NCBI GenBank assembly: GCA_027451745.1
Contig: DAIDIP010000015.1
Location: forward strand, 1-64,000
DNA from: Candidatus Melainabacteria bacterium
GTDB taxonomy: Bacteria; Cyanobacteriota; Vampirovibrionia; Obscuribacterales; Obscuribacteraceae
Direction: 5' to 3'
Length of the DNA: 64,000 nt
The notes under the pieces were generated by a model, which worked only from the letters and a program-made list of their open reading frames with translations, did no database searches and was not told where the DNA came from. This document shows, piece after piece, positions 9,531 through 17,940 of the stretch (position 1 is the stretch's first letter; each line of letters starts with the position of its first letter). Made by a program: the position numbers and the translations under genes.

Positions 9531-9546
9531 GCACTGTATATAGTGC
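9531..9546. promoter_or_regulatory. Candidate NrdR box (distal)
   Basis: GCACTGTATATAGTGC matches 13 of 16 positions of the NrdR consensus and is palindromic except for one base pair. It is the best match in the gap but lies about 250 bp upstream of nrdA and about 255 bp upstream of the OsmC gene. It may therefore mark the real nrdA promoter (long leader) or a separate site. Confidence 0.5.
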
Positions 9547-9801
9547 TAATGATTGCATATCTAAAGAACAGATAAACGCTGTCTTTTTTCTATTCAATAT
9601 TCCAATAGATCGACTGATTAGATAATACTGCCATTTTATAACAAATAGCAAGGCTTTATATAAACAAAGCAGGTCTAGTTTAGCTATATAGAATATAATT
9701 GTGCGATTAATTTCTAGTCTGAAGCTGTTCAGACAAGCTATGCTAAATGGCTGCAGAATAAATTTTTAATCGGGAAAAATCCAGAATACAAGGAGAAAGC
9801 T

Positions 9802-10218
9802 ATGGCGAAGGTAGAAGTTCATACAGCTGCAGAAGGTCTTTACAGGCAGGAGATTAATACTGGTAAGTATAAAATTCAAGCGGATGCTCCAAAGTCGGTT
9901 GGCGGAGAAGAAACTGCTCCAGATCCACATGAACTTTTATTGGCCGCTTTAGGCTCTTGCTCAGCCATAACAATGCAAATGTATGCCAAGCGCAAAGGTT
10001 ATCCCCTTAAAGCAGTAAATGTTGAATTGAGCGAAAGCAAACAAGATGATCCGCAGAATGCTGGACAAACAATGGTGCTTATAAATAAGAATATTAAAGT
10101 CACCGGTGATTTAACACCTGAACAGGTAAATGATCTCAAAGTTATTGCTGATAAATGTCCGGTGCATAAACTTATTTCTGGTAATAAGCAAATAAATACG
10201 GCTATAAGTCACAACTAA
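9802..10218 (+). CDS. OsmC/Ohr-family peroxidase
   Basis: A 138-residue protein of the OsmC superfamily, small cytoplasmic enzymes that reduce organic hydroperoxides through a pair of cysteines. Both are present in the expected context: Cys53 in LGSCSAITMQMYA and Cys119 in KCPVHK. The length is typical. An AAGGAG ribosome binding site lies at good spacing before the ATG. birA begins 7 nt after the stop, so the two are cotranscribed. The GxHxLLL-type segment (DPHELLLAAL) is also characteristic. Whether it belongs to the OsmC or the YhfA branch cannot be settled by eye. Confidence 0.9.
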   Translation: MAKVEVHTAAEGLYRQEINTGKYKIQADAPKSVGGEETAPDPHELLLAALGSCSAITMQMYAKRKGYPLKAVNVELSESKQDDPQNAGQTMVLINKNIKVTGDLTPEQVNDLKVIADKCPVHKLISGNKQINTAISHN

Positions 10219-10225
10219 AATTCTT

Positions 10226-11080
10226 GTGTCTGAAATTGAAATATCTAATAAGCGGTTGGATTTAGCAAAAATCGAAACTTTGCTAAATACCAATTGGTTG
10301 GGTCGTTCGACCAATGAATTTTGGCCAGTTATAGATTCTACTAATACGCGAGCAATTGAATTGGCGCGCCGTGGTGCTGCTCATGGGGCGTTGGTAATAG
10401 CCAGCGAACAAACTGCTGGGCGAGGGCGGAGCGGAAATGCCTGGTTGTCGCCTGCCCATAGCGGTTTATATATGAGCTTTATTATTAGACCAAGAATTGC
10501 CATGGCTGGATTGCCTGTAATAACTTTAGCTACCGGTGTAGCGGTTGTACAAGCAATTCAAAGTTGCTTAGGAATAAAAGTTGGTTTGAAATGGGTTAAC
10601 GATCTAATAGTTGATGGTAAAAAAGTTGGTGGTATTTTAGCCGAATATACTAATAGTCGAGAAAAGCAAAAAAGTGACGAAAATAATAGTGGAGCACTCA
10701 TTATAGGCATTGGTCTCAATCTTTATAAACCACAAATTAATTTGCCGTTAGAACTTGATAATAAAATAGGTTTTCTTGCCAATTCACTAAATCAAAATTC
10801 AATCAACAAAAATCTTCTTGTTGCTTCTATTGCTAATGAATTAGAAAGAGTTGTTGAAGAGATGCAGTCAGATCAATTGCAATCACTTTTGAATTCATGG
10901 CGAGTATATTCAGTTATTTTGGGAGAAGAAATTGTCACTAATATTGGTGACAAACAAATCAAAGGTCAGGCGCTTGATATATCAGAACGTGGAGAACTAA
11001 TAGTTAAAACACCAACAGGAAAGATTAGTCTTGCCGCAGGGGAAGTTAGTATACGCAAGCCAGGAGGCATGTATATCTAG
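10226..11080 (+). CDS. birA: Biotin--[acetyl-CoA carboxylase] ligase
   Basis: Attaches biotin to the carrier domain of acetyl-CoA carboxylase through biotinyl-AMP. A 284-residue group I ligase: the catalytic domain starts at once and there is no N-terminal DNA-binding wing, so it should not act as the biotin repressor. Visible motifs are the substrate-binding DSTNTRA (37-43), the glycine-rich GRGRSG (65-70), KWVND (122-126) and KVGGIL with the catalytic lysine (133), followed by the small C-terminal SH3-like domain with LVKTPTG. Start is a GTG 7 nt after the OsmC stop; no strong ribosome binding site is seen, so translation may be coupled. Confidence 0.93.
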   Translation: MSEIEISNKRLDLAKIETLLNTNWLGRSTNEFWPVIDSTNTRAIELARRGAAHGALVIASEQTAGRGRSGNAWLSPAHSGLYMSFIIRPRIAMAGLPVITLATGVAVVQAIQSCLGIKVGLKWVNDLIVDGKKVGGILAEYTNSREKQKSDENNSGALIIGIGLNLYKPQINLPLELDNKIGFLANSLNQNSINKNLLVASIANELERVVEEMQSDQLQSLLNSWRVYSVILGEEIVTNIGDKQIKGQALDISERGELIVKTPTGKISLAAGEVSIRKPGGMYI

Positions 11081-11365
11081 TTGTAATGAGACTATGATCT
11101 TGTTGCCCTTCTCTTTATGTTATGTTAATAAGTAGCGTTACGGAAGACGATTTTTTAATGTGCTGTATAAGCAACACAAATGTTTGAAAATCCCTAATAG
11201 ACAGGGTTTCAGCATATCGAGCGACATGTTTATGTGAGCTTACAAATTCACATTGTTTTTGCAGTACCTGTTAAAATCAACTCAATTAGCATGAATTAAA
11301 TTAGTGGCTAAACCACCTGCTTAGTATTTTTGCTACGGGAAATAAACTGACTAATCGCTTAGAGT

Positions 11366-11980
11366 GTGCCTCTTATGATAAATTTTGCCATTCAGTGCAT
11401 TGTTTGGTTCGTTGTTCTGTCCGTTCTAATGTCATTCATAGAACATCAGATACATCAACATTTGATGCACAGGAAAAGTCCTTTAAGTGTGATTGTTCCG
11501 AATCTGAACAAAGTGTTTGAACACCATGCCGTTCTTCATCATGGGTATTATTACGATATTTTTGATGATGAGCCTGTTGCTCCTGGGAAGGATAAGGGTC
11601 TACGCTTGAATTATTTGGAAGGATTTTTAGAAGCCCTACCAATCGCTGCGATTATCGCAATATTTTCTTTGCTGGGTGCAGCCATGTTCTTTGTCGTAGT
11701 TATGTTGCATCATTTTTTCTGGAACAAAATACACGTCGAAATGCACAAGCCTGAAAAACGTTTTTTCAGCGATTGGCCTTTATATAAGCGTCTTGCTAGG
11801 CATCATTATCTCCACCACAGACATCGTGACAAGAATTTCAATGTTGTTTTGCCGATTGCAGATATTGTTCTGGGGACAAATGCTCGAGCCACTAGAACGG
11901 ATTTGAAAGGAATGTACAATGCTAATCTTTTTAGCCGTCGTCGTGAGCCCAATAAGATTTTAAGTCAAAAAGCCTCATAA
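11366..11980 (+). CDS. Fatty acid hydroxylase / sterol desaturase superfamily membrane protein
   Basis: A 204-residue membrane protein with about four membrane helices and the histidine clusters that bind the di-iron centre in this superfamily: E26-H27-x2-H30-x-H32-x2-H35, HHxxxHH at 53-59, H115/H116 with H123 and H127, and HHxxHH at 146-151. These enzymes hydroxylate or desaturate fatty acids, carotenoids or sterols using O2. The substrate here is unknown. I kept the GTG at 11366; an ATG at 11375 would shorten it by three residues. It stands alone, with 285 bp upstream and about 190 bp downstream without genes. Confidence 0.8.
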   Translation: MPLMINFAIQCIVWFVVLSVLMSFIEHQIHQHLMHRKSPLSVIVPNLNKVFEHHAVLHHGYYYDIFDDEPVAPGKDKGLRLNYLEGFLEALPIAAIIAIFSLLGAAMFFVVVMLHHFFWNKIHVEMHKPEKRFFSDWPLYKRLARHHYLHHRHRDKNFNVVLPIADIVLGTNARATRTDLKGMYNANLFSRRREPNKILSQKAS

Positions 11981-12173
11981 AGTTGTTATGCATTTATTTG
12001 ATACGTTAGTCGGACAGCGTAATAAACAACTTCATTTATAGGTACAGGTATATTTACCTCTTTTGCTAAATGACATAGTTCGCCATGTAATGATTCAATA
12101 TTGTGCCCCCAAAATATTGTTGATTATATGGAAACATAGTTAAGATGTATTATATAGGAAACGGTTTATTGAT

Positions 12174-12401
12174 GTGAGAACGAAAATGAACTTTCTGCCT
12201 AATTTATATACTCGCCCAGTACGAATGATTAACTGGCAGCTTAGCGTATTTAAGCTTTCTGTTTTTTGTCTCTCATTAGCTATTGGTTGCTATTTCGCTG
12301 ACTATATAAGACCGTATATTGTGCCACTTTTAATTGTTGGCATAATGATGGGATTTTGGATAACAGCAATTTGGCTTAAGGCTATGAAAGAATCATCCTA
12401 A
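12174..12401 (+). CDS. Small two-helix membrane protein, unknown function
   Basis: A 75-residue ORF with two hydrophobic helices (about residues 27-43 and 48-68) joined by a short charged loop (DYIRP). I do not recognise the family. The GTG at 12174 or, more likely, the ATG at 12186 starts it. It converges on apt, whose stop is 5 bp away. The hydrophobic pattern makes it more credible than a chance ORF, but conservation is not known. Confidence 0.5.
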   Translation: MRTKMNFLPNLYTRPVRMINWQLSVFKLSVFCLSLAIGCYFADYIRPYIVPLLIVGIMMGFWITAIWLKAMKESS

Positions 12402-12406
12402 AAAGC

Positions 12407-12949
12407 TTAATAGTCAACTAGAGAGAAGAAGTGTACTCCATCTGGGAGAACTCGTTTTCCGCCTAAGCCCTCAAGGTTTACTACAAAACCTGTTCCAACA
12501 ACATCGCCGCCAAGTTTTTGTAAAAGTTCGCAGGCTGCTTTGGCAGTGCCACCGGTAGCTAATAAGTCGTCAATGAGTACAACTTTTTCATTTTGGGCTA
12601 TTGCGTCAACATGAATTTCTAGACAGTCTTCACCATATTCAAGCTGGTAATTAAGGCGCTCAATATCGTGTGGTAATTTACCTGGTTTACGGACAGGAAT
12701 AAAACCTAAACCCAGTTTGTATGCTACTGCTGCGCCAATGATAAATCCTCTTGCTTCAATGCCAACAATTTTTGTTGGTTTAAGCTTTTTAGCCTCGTTG
12801 CTAAGTGCATCCACTACATAGGCAAACGCTTCAGCGTCCTTAAACAAAGTGGTCATATCTCTAAAAACAATTCCTGGTTTAGGGAAATCAGGAATATCTC
12901 TAATTTTTTCTTTAAGCCATTTTGTTTTGTTATCGTTGGTAGAAAGCAT
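12407..12949 (-). CDS. apt: Adenine phosphoribosyltransferase
   Basis: Salvages adenine to AMP using PRPP. A 180-residue protein of typical length with the conserved FRDMTTL segment near residue 30, EARGFI at 65-70, RKPGKLP at 87-93, and the PRPP-binding motif VVLIDDLLATGGT at 123-135. The ATG is preceded by a strong GGAGG and overlaps the 3' end of recJ by 20 bp, so recJ and apt are cotranscribed and probably translationally coupled. The recJ-apt pairing is known in other bacteria, often as part of the same locus as relA, which is not present here. Confidence 0.96.
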   Translation of the reverse strand: MLSTNDNKTKWLKEKIRDIPDFPKPGIVFRDMTTLFKDAEAFAYVVDALSNEAKKLKPTKIVGIEARGFIIGAAVAYKLGLGFIPVRKPGKLPHDIERLNYQLEYGEDCLEIHVDAIAQNEKVVLIDDLLATGGTAKAACELLQKLGGDVVGTGFVVNLEGLGGKRVLPDGVHFFSLVDY

Positions 12950-15515
12950 ATTCCTCCAGGGTATTTGTTATTGTATTACTGATGTCAAAATTAAGATCTG
13001 TTCTATCAATTTGTTGAGCTGTTCCATTGGATATCATTGATTCTAGCTCTTTTAGAGAAGCGCTTGCACACCACTGTCGAAATTGATTGATTTGTTTTAA
13101 AATCTCTTCAAGTTGAAGATATTCAGTTAATTGAGTTATTTCAAGCTCTATTGGATTATCTAATAAATCTAGATATATTGTGCCATCATCAGTGTACCAA
13201 TCGATTAGGTCGACTTTTTTGAGCAAGGATAGGGACAAGGCCGTTGCTATATCTGTTGTGCTTAAGGCTGTGGCAATACGATTAGCTTCCACCATGCCAG
13301 ACTTTTTATTGATAACATAACGAATCAGTCCCATTAATTGTTTAATAAAACCAGCAGCATTAATGTTGGGAGTCTCGTCTGAGCCCAGTATGTAAATTTT
13401 AGTGGCACTAGATGCGGTGGCTATTTGTTTCCATATGGTTAGAGAGGGCGGAAATTGCTGGATTAACAAATGTGGTCTTCGAGGGAGAGAGAGTCTATCG
13501 TATGTTGAGATTGAGCCTTTTTCCAGTTTTTCAGAAAATATGGCTAATTCAGGGCCGAGTTTTGCTATTGCCGTGCTAGTAATTTTTTTAGGATTATCGA
13601 AGTGGCGCAAATCTACTAAGCTTAAGCCTTTTTTGTTTGCATTGATTTTGGGTTGAGAACTAGGCTCGGCTGGGGATGCTGCAACTGGAGGCGGACTTGT
13701 ATCAATAATCTCAGAACTGGGTGAGCTGATAGAAATAGCGTTAAAGGAAGAGTCATTTGTTTTGAGGTTATTTAAGCTGGACGTTGGAATGGAATTGTTA
13801 GAAAGCCGCCAATCAGTTAGAACTAGCTGTAAGCGCTCACGGCCATTGAATACGTTTATTTCGGGGGTAAAAACTATATCTATAATATCGCCATTGTTTG
13901 GGACAATGTTTTTGGTGTTCCAGAAAACGCAAGAATAATTTTTAGTGTTATTTTGATTCCTTAACTCAAGGCGATGATGTTTGCCATTGCGACCAAGGGG
14001 AGATACTTTATCGCATATTAATTGCGAAGCACGAAAAAGTGGTTTTTTGTTTTCCATACCAAATGGAGCTAGTTTATTTATACTTTGAGCGCTAGCAAAT
14101 AAGTCGAAGTCCATATCCTGGAGAATAAGGTCTAGATGCAATACGGGAGCAGAGTTGATATTGGACATTAAGCGATTGCATGTACTCATTATTGAGGCAC
14201 AGAAAGCTTCTCCCTTATCTGCGGATAAGGAAAAGCCTGCTGCCATTTTATGACCGCCCCATTTATTTAACAGATGGGTATTGGCTCTTAGAACTTCGCA
14301 TAAATCAACGCCTTCCACACCGCGAGCCGAGCCTTTAATAGCATTTTCTTTTGCATCTAATTCAGCAATAAATACCGGACGATGATATTTTTCTACCAGC
14401 CGCGAGGCGACGATGCCGACTACACCGTGATGCCAGCCTTCTTTATATATAGCAATTGCTTTTTGTTGACTGAGCTCTTTTATGTTATTTATAGATTGTT
14501 CTGCTTCGGAGAGCACTTGTTCGCAGATTTCTTGTCGTTTTGTATTTTCATTTTGCAATTGATTGGATAGTTGGTGGGCAATTCTTTTGTCATCAGTAGT
14601 TAACAATTCAACTGCCACCTGGGCATCGGCTAGTCTACCAACTGCATTTATACGAGGAGCTAATCCAAAACCAACTATATCTGTACCTTCGGATTGCTGT
14701 ACTTGAGAGAGCAATGCCTGAATTCCTGGACGAGACGATTTAATTAATTTAGGTAAACCTATTTGTACGAGATAGCGGTTTTCACTTACTAGAGGAACAA
14801 GATCAGCAATCATTCCCAGGGTTACGTAGTCTAAAAATGCTTCAGATTCTTCAGGTATGCCATGATTTATAAATAAGCCTTCTGCTACTTTGTAAGCAAC
14901 GCCAACGCCTGGCAAATGAAATAATGGATGTTCACTATTGAGCAATTTTGGATGGACTATTGCTTTAGCTGGAGGTAAAAGTTCTGGCAAAGCATGATGA
15001 TCAAGGACAATGGTATCAACACCTAATGACTTAGCAAAATTTATTTCAGCAAAATTAGATACACCACAATCACAACTAATTAATAGTTTTGTTTTTTGTT
15101 TACTGGCTAAGATGCTTACAGCTTTTAGATTAAGGCCATACCCTTCTGTGGCGCGATTGGGTATGTAATAACCTACTTTAGCTGAAAGTCTTTGCAGGGC
15201 TGTTAGCATCAAAGAAGTTGCAGTAACACCATCAACATCATAGTCACCGTATATGGTGATTTGTTCATTAGAAGCAATTGCTTGATTTATTCTTGCGATA
15301 GCTTTGTCCATGTCTGGCAGATCATGGGGGCTTGTTTGGGAATAATGTTCTGGGAAAAGAAAAGATCTTGCTTTGTCGGGTGAGTCGATGCCACGTTTTA
15401 GCAAGATCTTTGCTAATAAAGGAGAGTGATCGGTAATAACTAATAGGTCTGCACTTGGTTCGAAATCGGCAGGGGCTCGCCAGATTTTTCCTTTTGCACT
15501 CAGATTTTCTTGCAT
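12930..15515 (-). CDS. recJ: Single-stranded-DNA-specific 5'-3' exonuclease RecJ
   Basis: RecJ degrades single-stranded DNA 5' to 3' in recombination and repair. The DHH phosphoesterase core is complete: DYDVDG (91-96), DCG (149-151), LDHH (171-174), GxVASRL-type segment, and the DHHA1 motif WGGHKMAAG near residue 425. An OB-fold nucleic-acid binding region follows. At 861 residues it is longer than E. coli RecJ (577). A Ser/Pro-rich linker (about 600-640) leads to a C-terminal domain of about 220 residues, reminiscent of long RecJ proteins in Gram-positives. Translation overlaps apt at the 3' end. Confidence 0.95.
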   Translation of the reverse strand: MQENLSAKGKIWRAPADFEPSADLLVITDHSPLLAKILLKRGIDSPDKARSFLFPEHYSQTSPHDLPDMDKAIARINQAIASNEQITIYGDYDVDGVTATSLMLTALQRLSAKVGYYIPNRATEGYGLNLKAVSILASKQKTKLLISCDCGVSNFAEINFAKSLGVDTIVLDHHALPELLPPAKAIVHPKLLNSEHPLFHLPGVGVAYKVAEGLFINHGIPEESEAFLDYVTLGMIADLVPLVSENRYLVQIGLPKLIKSSRPGIQALLSQVQQSEGTDIVGFGLAPRINAVGRLADAQVAVELLTTDDKRIAHQLSNQLQNENTKRQEICEQVLSEAEQSINNIKELSQQKAIAIYKEGWHHGVVGIVASRLVEKYHRPVFIAELDAKENAIKGSARGVEGVDLCEVLRANTHLLNKWGGHKMAAGFSLSADKGEAFCASIMSTCNRLMSNINSAPVLHLDLILQDMDFDLFASAQSINKLAPFGMENKKPLFRASQLICDKVSPLGRNGKHHRLELRNQNNTKNYSCVFWNTKNIVPNNGDIIDIVFTPEINVFNGRERLQLVLTDWRLSNNSIPTSSLNNLKTNDSSFNAISISSPSSEIIDTSPPPVAASPAEPSSQPKINANKKGLSLVDLRHFDNPKKITSTAIAKLGPELAIFSEKLEKGSISTYDRLSLPRRPHLLIQQFPPSLTIWKQIATASSATKIYILGSDETPNINAAGFIKQLMGLIRYVINKKSGMVEANRIATALSTTDIATALSLSLLKKVDLIDWYTDDGTIYLDLLDNPIELEITQLTEYLQLEEILKQINQFRQWCASASLKELESMISNGTAQQIDRTDLNFDISNTITNTLEEYAFYQR

Positions 15516-15754
15516 TGTCTATTCCGTCAATTCCTTTTTGGCTTTATGGCATATAGAGTGCAAATAAACATATGCGCTAATGTATATAAATAGTACCAGA
15601 TGTGATACTGGTGCCTCATTATTCCTAGCATACTGCAAAAATGGACCGAGAAGCTTTTAGTATAAGTTTGATCAAATTAAGCTAGGCTAAGGCAATTAGG
15701 GATATAAGTAATACGTTTAATGTTTGCAATTAGTTCAAAAATTGCGATTAATTT

Positions 15755-16009
15755 TCAATGATTTAATTTTGGATCCCGGTATTTATATATGTCTTTAGGC
15801 TTGAAATTAGAATTATCAAGCTCGTATTCGATAATAGTAGTTATGATAGGCGATTTAGGCCAAGGCAAGGCCCAACCTATGAACCAGAGGATCGGAAACA
15901 AGGCAATTTGTAAGCTTATCGCAACAAGACATGCTTGGGCCAGCAATTTGCTGTTTTCTAGCCAGGTTTTAAGTTGTTCTTTCCAGAAATTAGCGATAGT
16001 AAATTGCAT
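15755..16009 (-). CDS. Possible small membrane protein
   Basis: An 84-residue ORF with one clear hydrophobic segment (about residues 24-50, ending in Trp/Pro-rich FIGWALPWP) and charged flanks. It is divergent from the secreted-protein operon starting at 16088. No Shine-Dalgarno sequence is evident. A same-length ORF overlaps it on the opposite strand but looks less protein-like. Family unknown; it may not be a gene. Confidence 0.42.
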   Translation of the reverse strand: MQFTIANFWKEQLKTWLENSKLLAQACLVAISLQIALFPILWFIGWALPWPKSPIITTIIEYELDNSNFKPKDIYKYRDPKLNH

Positions 16010-16087
16010 GGCAAATGTTATGAGAAGTGATGAGATATGTCTATAATATCGAATCGGAGATAGACGAAGAGTAATTAGACAATAAGT

Positions 16088-16855
16088 ATGAATCGACTTT
16101 GGTTGTCATATAAAGTGCCAAATAATACATATAAAAAGGGATTGGTCCTGATTGTTTTCTTGTTTAGTGTTCTTTTTGCTGCAAGCTTGCAGACAATGGC
16201 ACAGACAGTCAATAACGATAAGGCTGAACAGGCATATGGTCCAGAAAATCTATTGAAAACCTGGTCGACTCCCTTTGCAACCTCGAATGTTAGTGAAGAT
16301 GAAGATAATTCATCTTCTTCGAGTGCAATAGCTTTAACTCCTATTGGTATTTCATCTGGTGGTCGCAATGGCACCAGAAATCTTTTGGAAGAACGTTTTC
16401 ATGGACCAAAACTATTTTTGCCTGCTCGTATGGTACTTGGACAATCTTCTGAATTTACTATAAAAGGAAGTCCAGGTTCTTATGTAGCAGTGGCTATGGC
16501 TGATAGTAATAAGGGTGCAAAAACAATTTATGGTCATAAATTAAGACTAGGAGCGGATCGTAAACTTGTAGCGGTTGGCAAAATTCCTGAGCAAGGTATT
16601 CTTTCAGTTTTTATAGAAGCGCCGATTCAAGGCGATCTAATAGGATTACCATTATATTTTGAAGCGGTGGTGTGGACAAAACCTGATTTTAGTGATTTGC
16701 AGCTCGCTTCAACAGTATCGGTTGCAGAGGACAGCAACAGTGAAAACGGTGTCATTGTATGCGGACAAGAAGAGAAAAAAGAACGAGCTGTTGTATTTGA
16801 TGTTTCTAAGCCGATGTCCATGCATTCAGTAGGTCTAAGTAGTGGTAGACCATAA
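16088..16855 (+). CDS. Secreted protein of unknown function, first gene of protease/peptide-importer operon
   Basis: A 255-residue protein with a long basic N-terminus and a hydrophobic signal sequence (about residues 18-38, cleavage near MAQ/T). A Ser/Asp/Glu-rich linker (about 63-78) is followed by a compact region of about 110 residues rich in beta-strand-like alternation (FTIKGSPGSYVAVAM, LSVFIEAP), which looks like an immunoglobulin-like beta sandwich. I do not recognise the family. Its last 14 bp overlap the GTG start of the secreted protease, so the two are translationally coupled, suggesting that it acts with the protease outside the cytoplasm. Confidence 0.72.
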   Translation: MNRLWLSYKVPNNTYKKGLVLIVFLFSVLFAASLQTMAQTVNNDKAEQAYGPENLLKTWSTPFATSNVSEDEDNSSSSSAIALTPIGISSGGRNGTRNLLEERFHGPKLFLPARMVLGQSSEFTIKGSPGSYVAVAMADSNKGAKTIYGHKLRLGADRKLVAVGKIPEQGILSVFIEAPIQGDLIGLPLYFEAVVWTKPDFSDLQLASTVSVAEDSNSENGVIVCGQEEKKERAVVFDVSKPMSMHSVGLSSGRP

Positions 16856-17933
16856 ACGAGCGCTATTAAGTAGAAAAATTTTTGTACTGTTATTTATACT
16901 TTTGTTGCTTTGTGATGCTAGTGCTAGAGACAATTGGCAAGCCATTGATCGAAAAGCGGCTAATAAAGTATTTCAATTGAATATTGGCTTAAAGATGAGG
17001 CTTGACAAATATTTTTATGTTCAAGTTGCCGATATTTCTTCTAAGGGACATTACTATGTTTTTACGACTAGCACACAAGATAGAGGCTATCAGGTTGTAG
17101 GACGGGGTTCAGCGTTTCCGTTTTATATTGATAAAAAACAGCAAGTATATTTTGTCACCAACAATCATGTGTTGGACAATGCTAAACAAATGAAAGATGA
17201 ATGCGAAATGTTTTATTCTGCCGTTGCATTTTATGCTGCACGAGTGGCTCCTTTAGATAAGAGCTATTTTGAGAAAATACTTATGATTATCAACTTGGCT
17301 GCTAAGAAAAATGCTACGCAGTCTGAAAAAGAGCTTTATCAAAATACAGTTAATTCTATTTGGGACTGTTATGACAATTTTTTGTCTAAAGAAGCCGATC
17401 CTGGACAAGCCTTATTCAATAAATATAGAAAGTTTGTGCCAATTGTAGCTAATACAAATTATTTTTTGCACGCCCCAGGTCTTGCAGGGCAGCCAGCTAT
17501 AGAAGCTAAGTTATACAAGAAAGCTAGGGATAAAGAGTCTGATTTGGCCGTATTGGTAGCAATATTGCCATCGATGATAAAAAATGGAAATGATAAATGT
17601 TTGCAATTAGATAATAAGGGGCCTGTTGTGAGCGAAGAAATTCATGTTCTTGGTTATCCTGCTATTCGTAACCAAAAGACAATGCAAGAAAAATATAATT
17701 CTCCAACAATTATAAGCGGCAAAATTACTAAAGTAGTTGCGCACAAATTTGAATTTGATGCTCAAATTACAAAAGGCAATAGTGGGGGACCGGTAGTTGA
17801 TCAGGAAGGCAAAGTGCTTGGTGTAGTAACAAACAGAGTGTTAAATAAAGAAGGTACTCTTTTGCCAAATTATGGCGGAGCTATTTGTATTGGAGATCTA
17901 AAGACTTTTGTACCCGAGTTGTTTGGTAGATAA
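16842..17933 (+). CDS. Secreted trypsin-like serine protease
   Basis: A 363-residue S1-family (trypsin fold) peptidase with an N-terminal signal peptide (hydrophobic 13-26). The catalytic triad is visible: His109 in TNNHVLD, Asp234 in ESDLAVL, and Ser314 in GNSGGPV. A long insertion of about 110 residues lies between the His and Asp segments, larger than in trypsin or DegP. There is no PDZ domain. The GTG start overlaps the preceding gene; no ATG is available before the signal peptide. The next gene encodes a peptide-binding protein only 7 nt downstream, suggesting that the peptides produced may be taken up, which is an inference from gene order. Confidence 0.85.
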   Translation: MVDHKRALLSRKIFVLLFILLLLCDASARDNWQAIDRKAANKVFQLNIGLKMRLDKYFYVQVADISSKGHYYVFTTSTQDRGYQVVGRGSAFPFYIDKKQQVYFVTNNHVLDNAKQMKDECEMFYSAVAFYAARVAPLDKSYFEKILMIINLAAKKNATQSEKELYQNTVNSIWDCYDNFLSKEADPGQALFNKYRKFVPIVANTNYFLHAPGLAGQPAIEAKLYKKARDKESDLAVLVAILPSMIKNGNDKCLQLDNKGPVVSEEIHVLGYPAIRNQKTMQEKYNSPTIISGKITKVVAHKFEFDAQITKGNSGGPVVDQEGKVLGVVTNRVLNKEGTLLPNYGGAICIGDLKTFVPELFGR

Positions 17934-17940
17934 TATTGAA

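Larger units (their letters stand above)
9281..9801. other. Divergent regulatory gap between nrdA and the OsmC gene
   Basis: A 521-bp non-coding stretch between divergently transcribed genes. It contains two 16-bp palindromes like NrdR boxes (9342-9357 and 9531-9546), a further half-site near 9309-9317, and a 12-bp stem-loop at 9403-9431. It must hold promoters in both directions. I could not place -35/-10 elements with certainty because the region is AT-rich throughout. Confidence 0.6.

Noticed and set aside
10111-10314. Minus-strand ORF across the osmC-birA junction
   Set aside because: It is the antisense shadow of two well-supported genes with known motifs.
15789-16046. 85-residue plus-strand ORF overlapping the small minus-strand membrane ORF
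   Set aside because: Composition is less protein-like than the opposite strand, which has a clear hydrophobic segment; at most one can be real.
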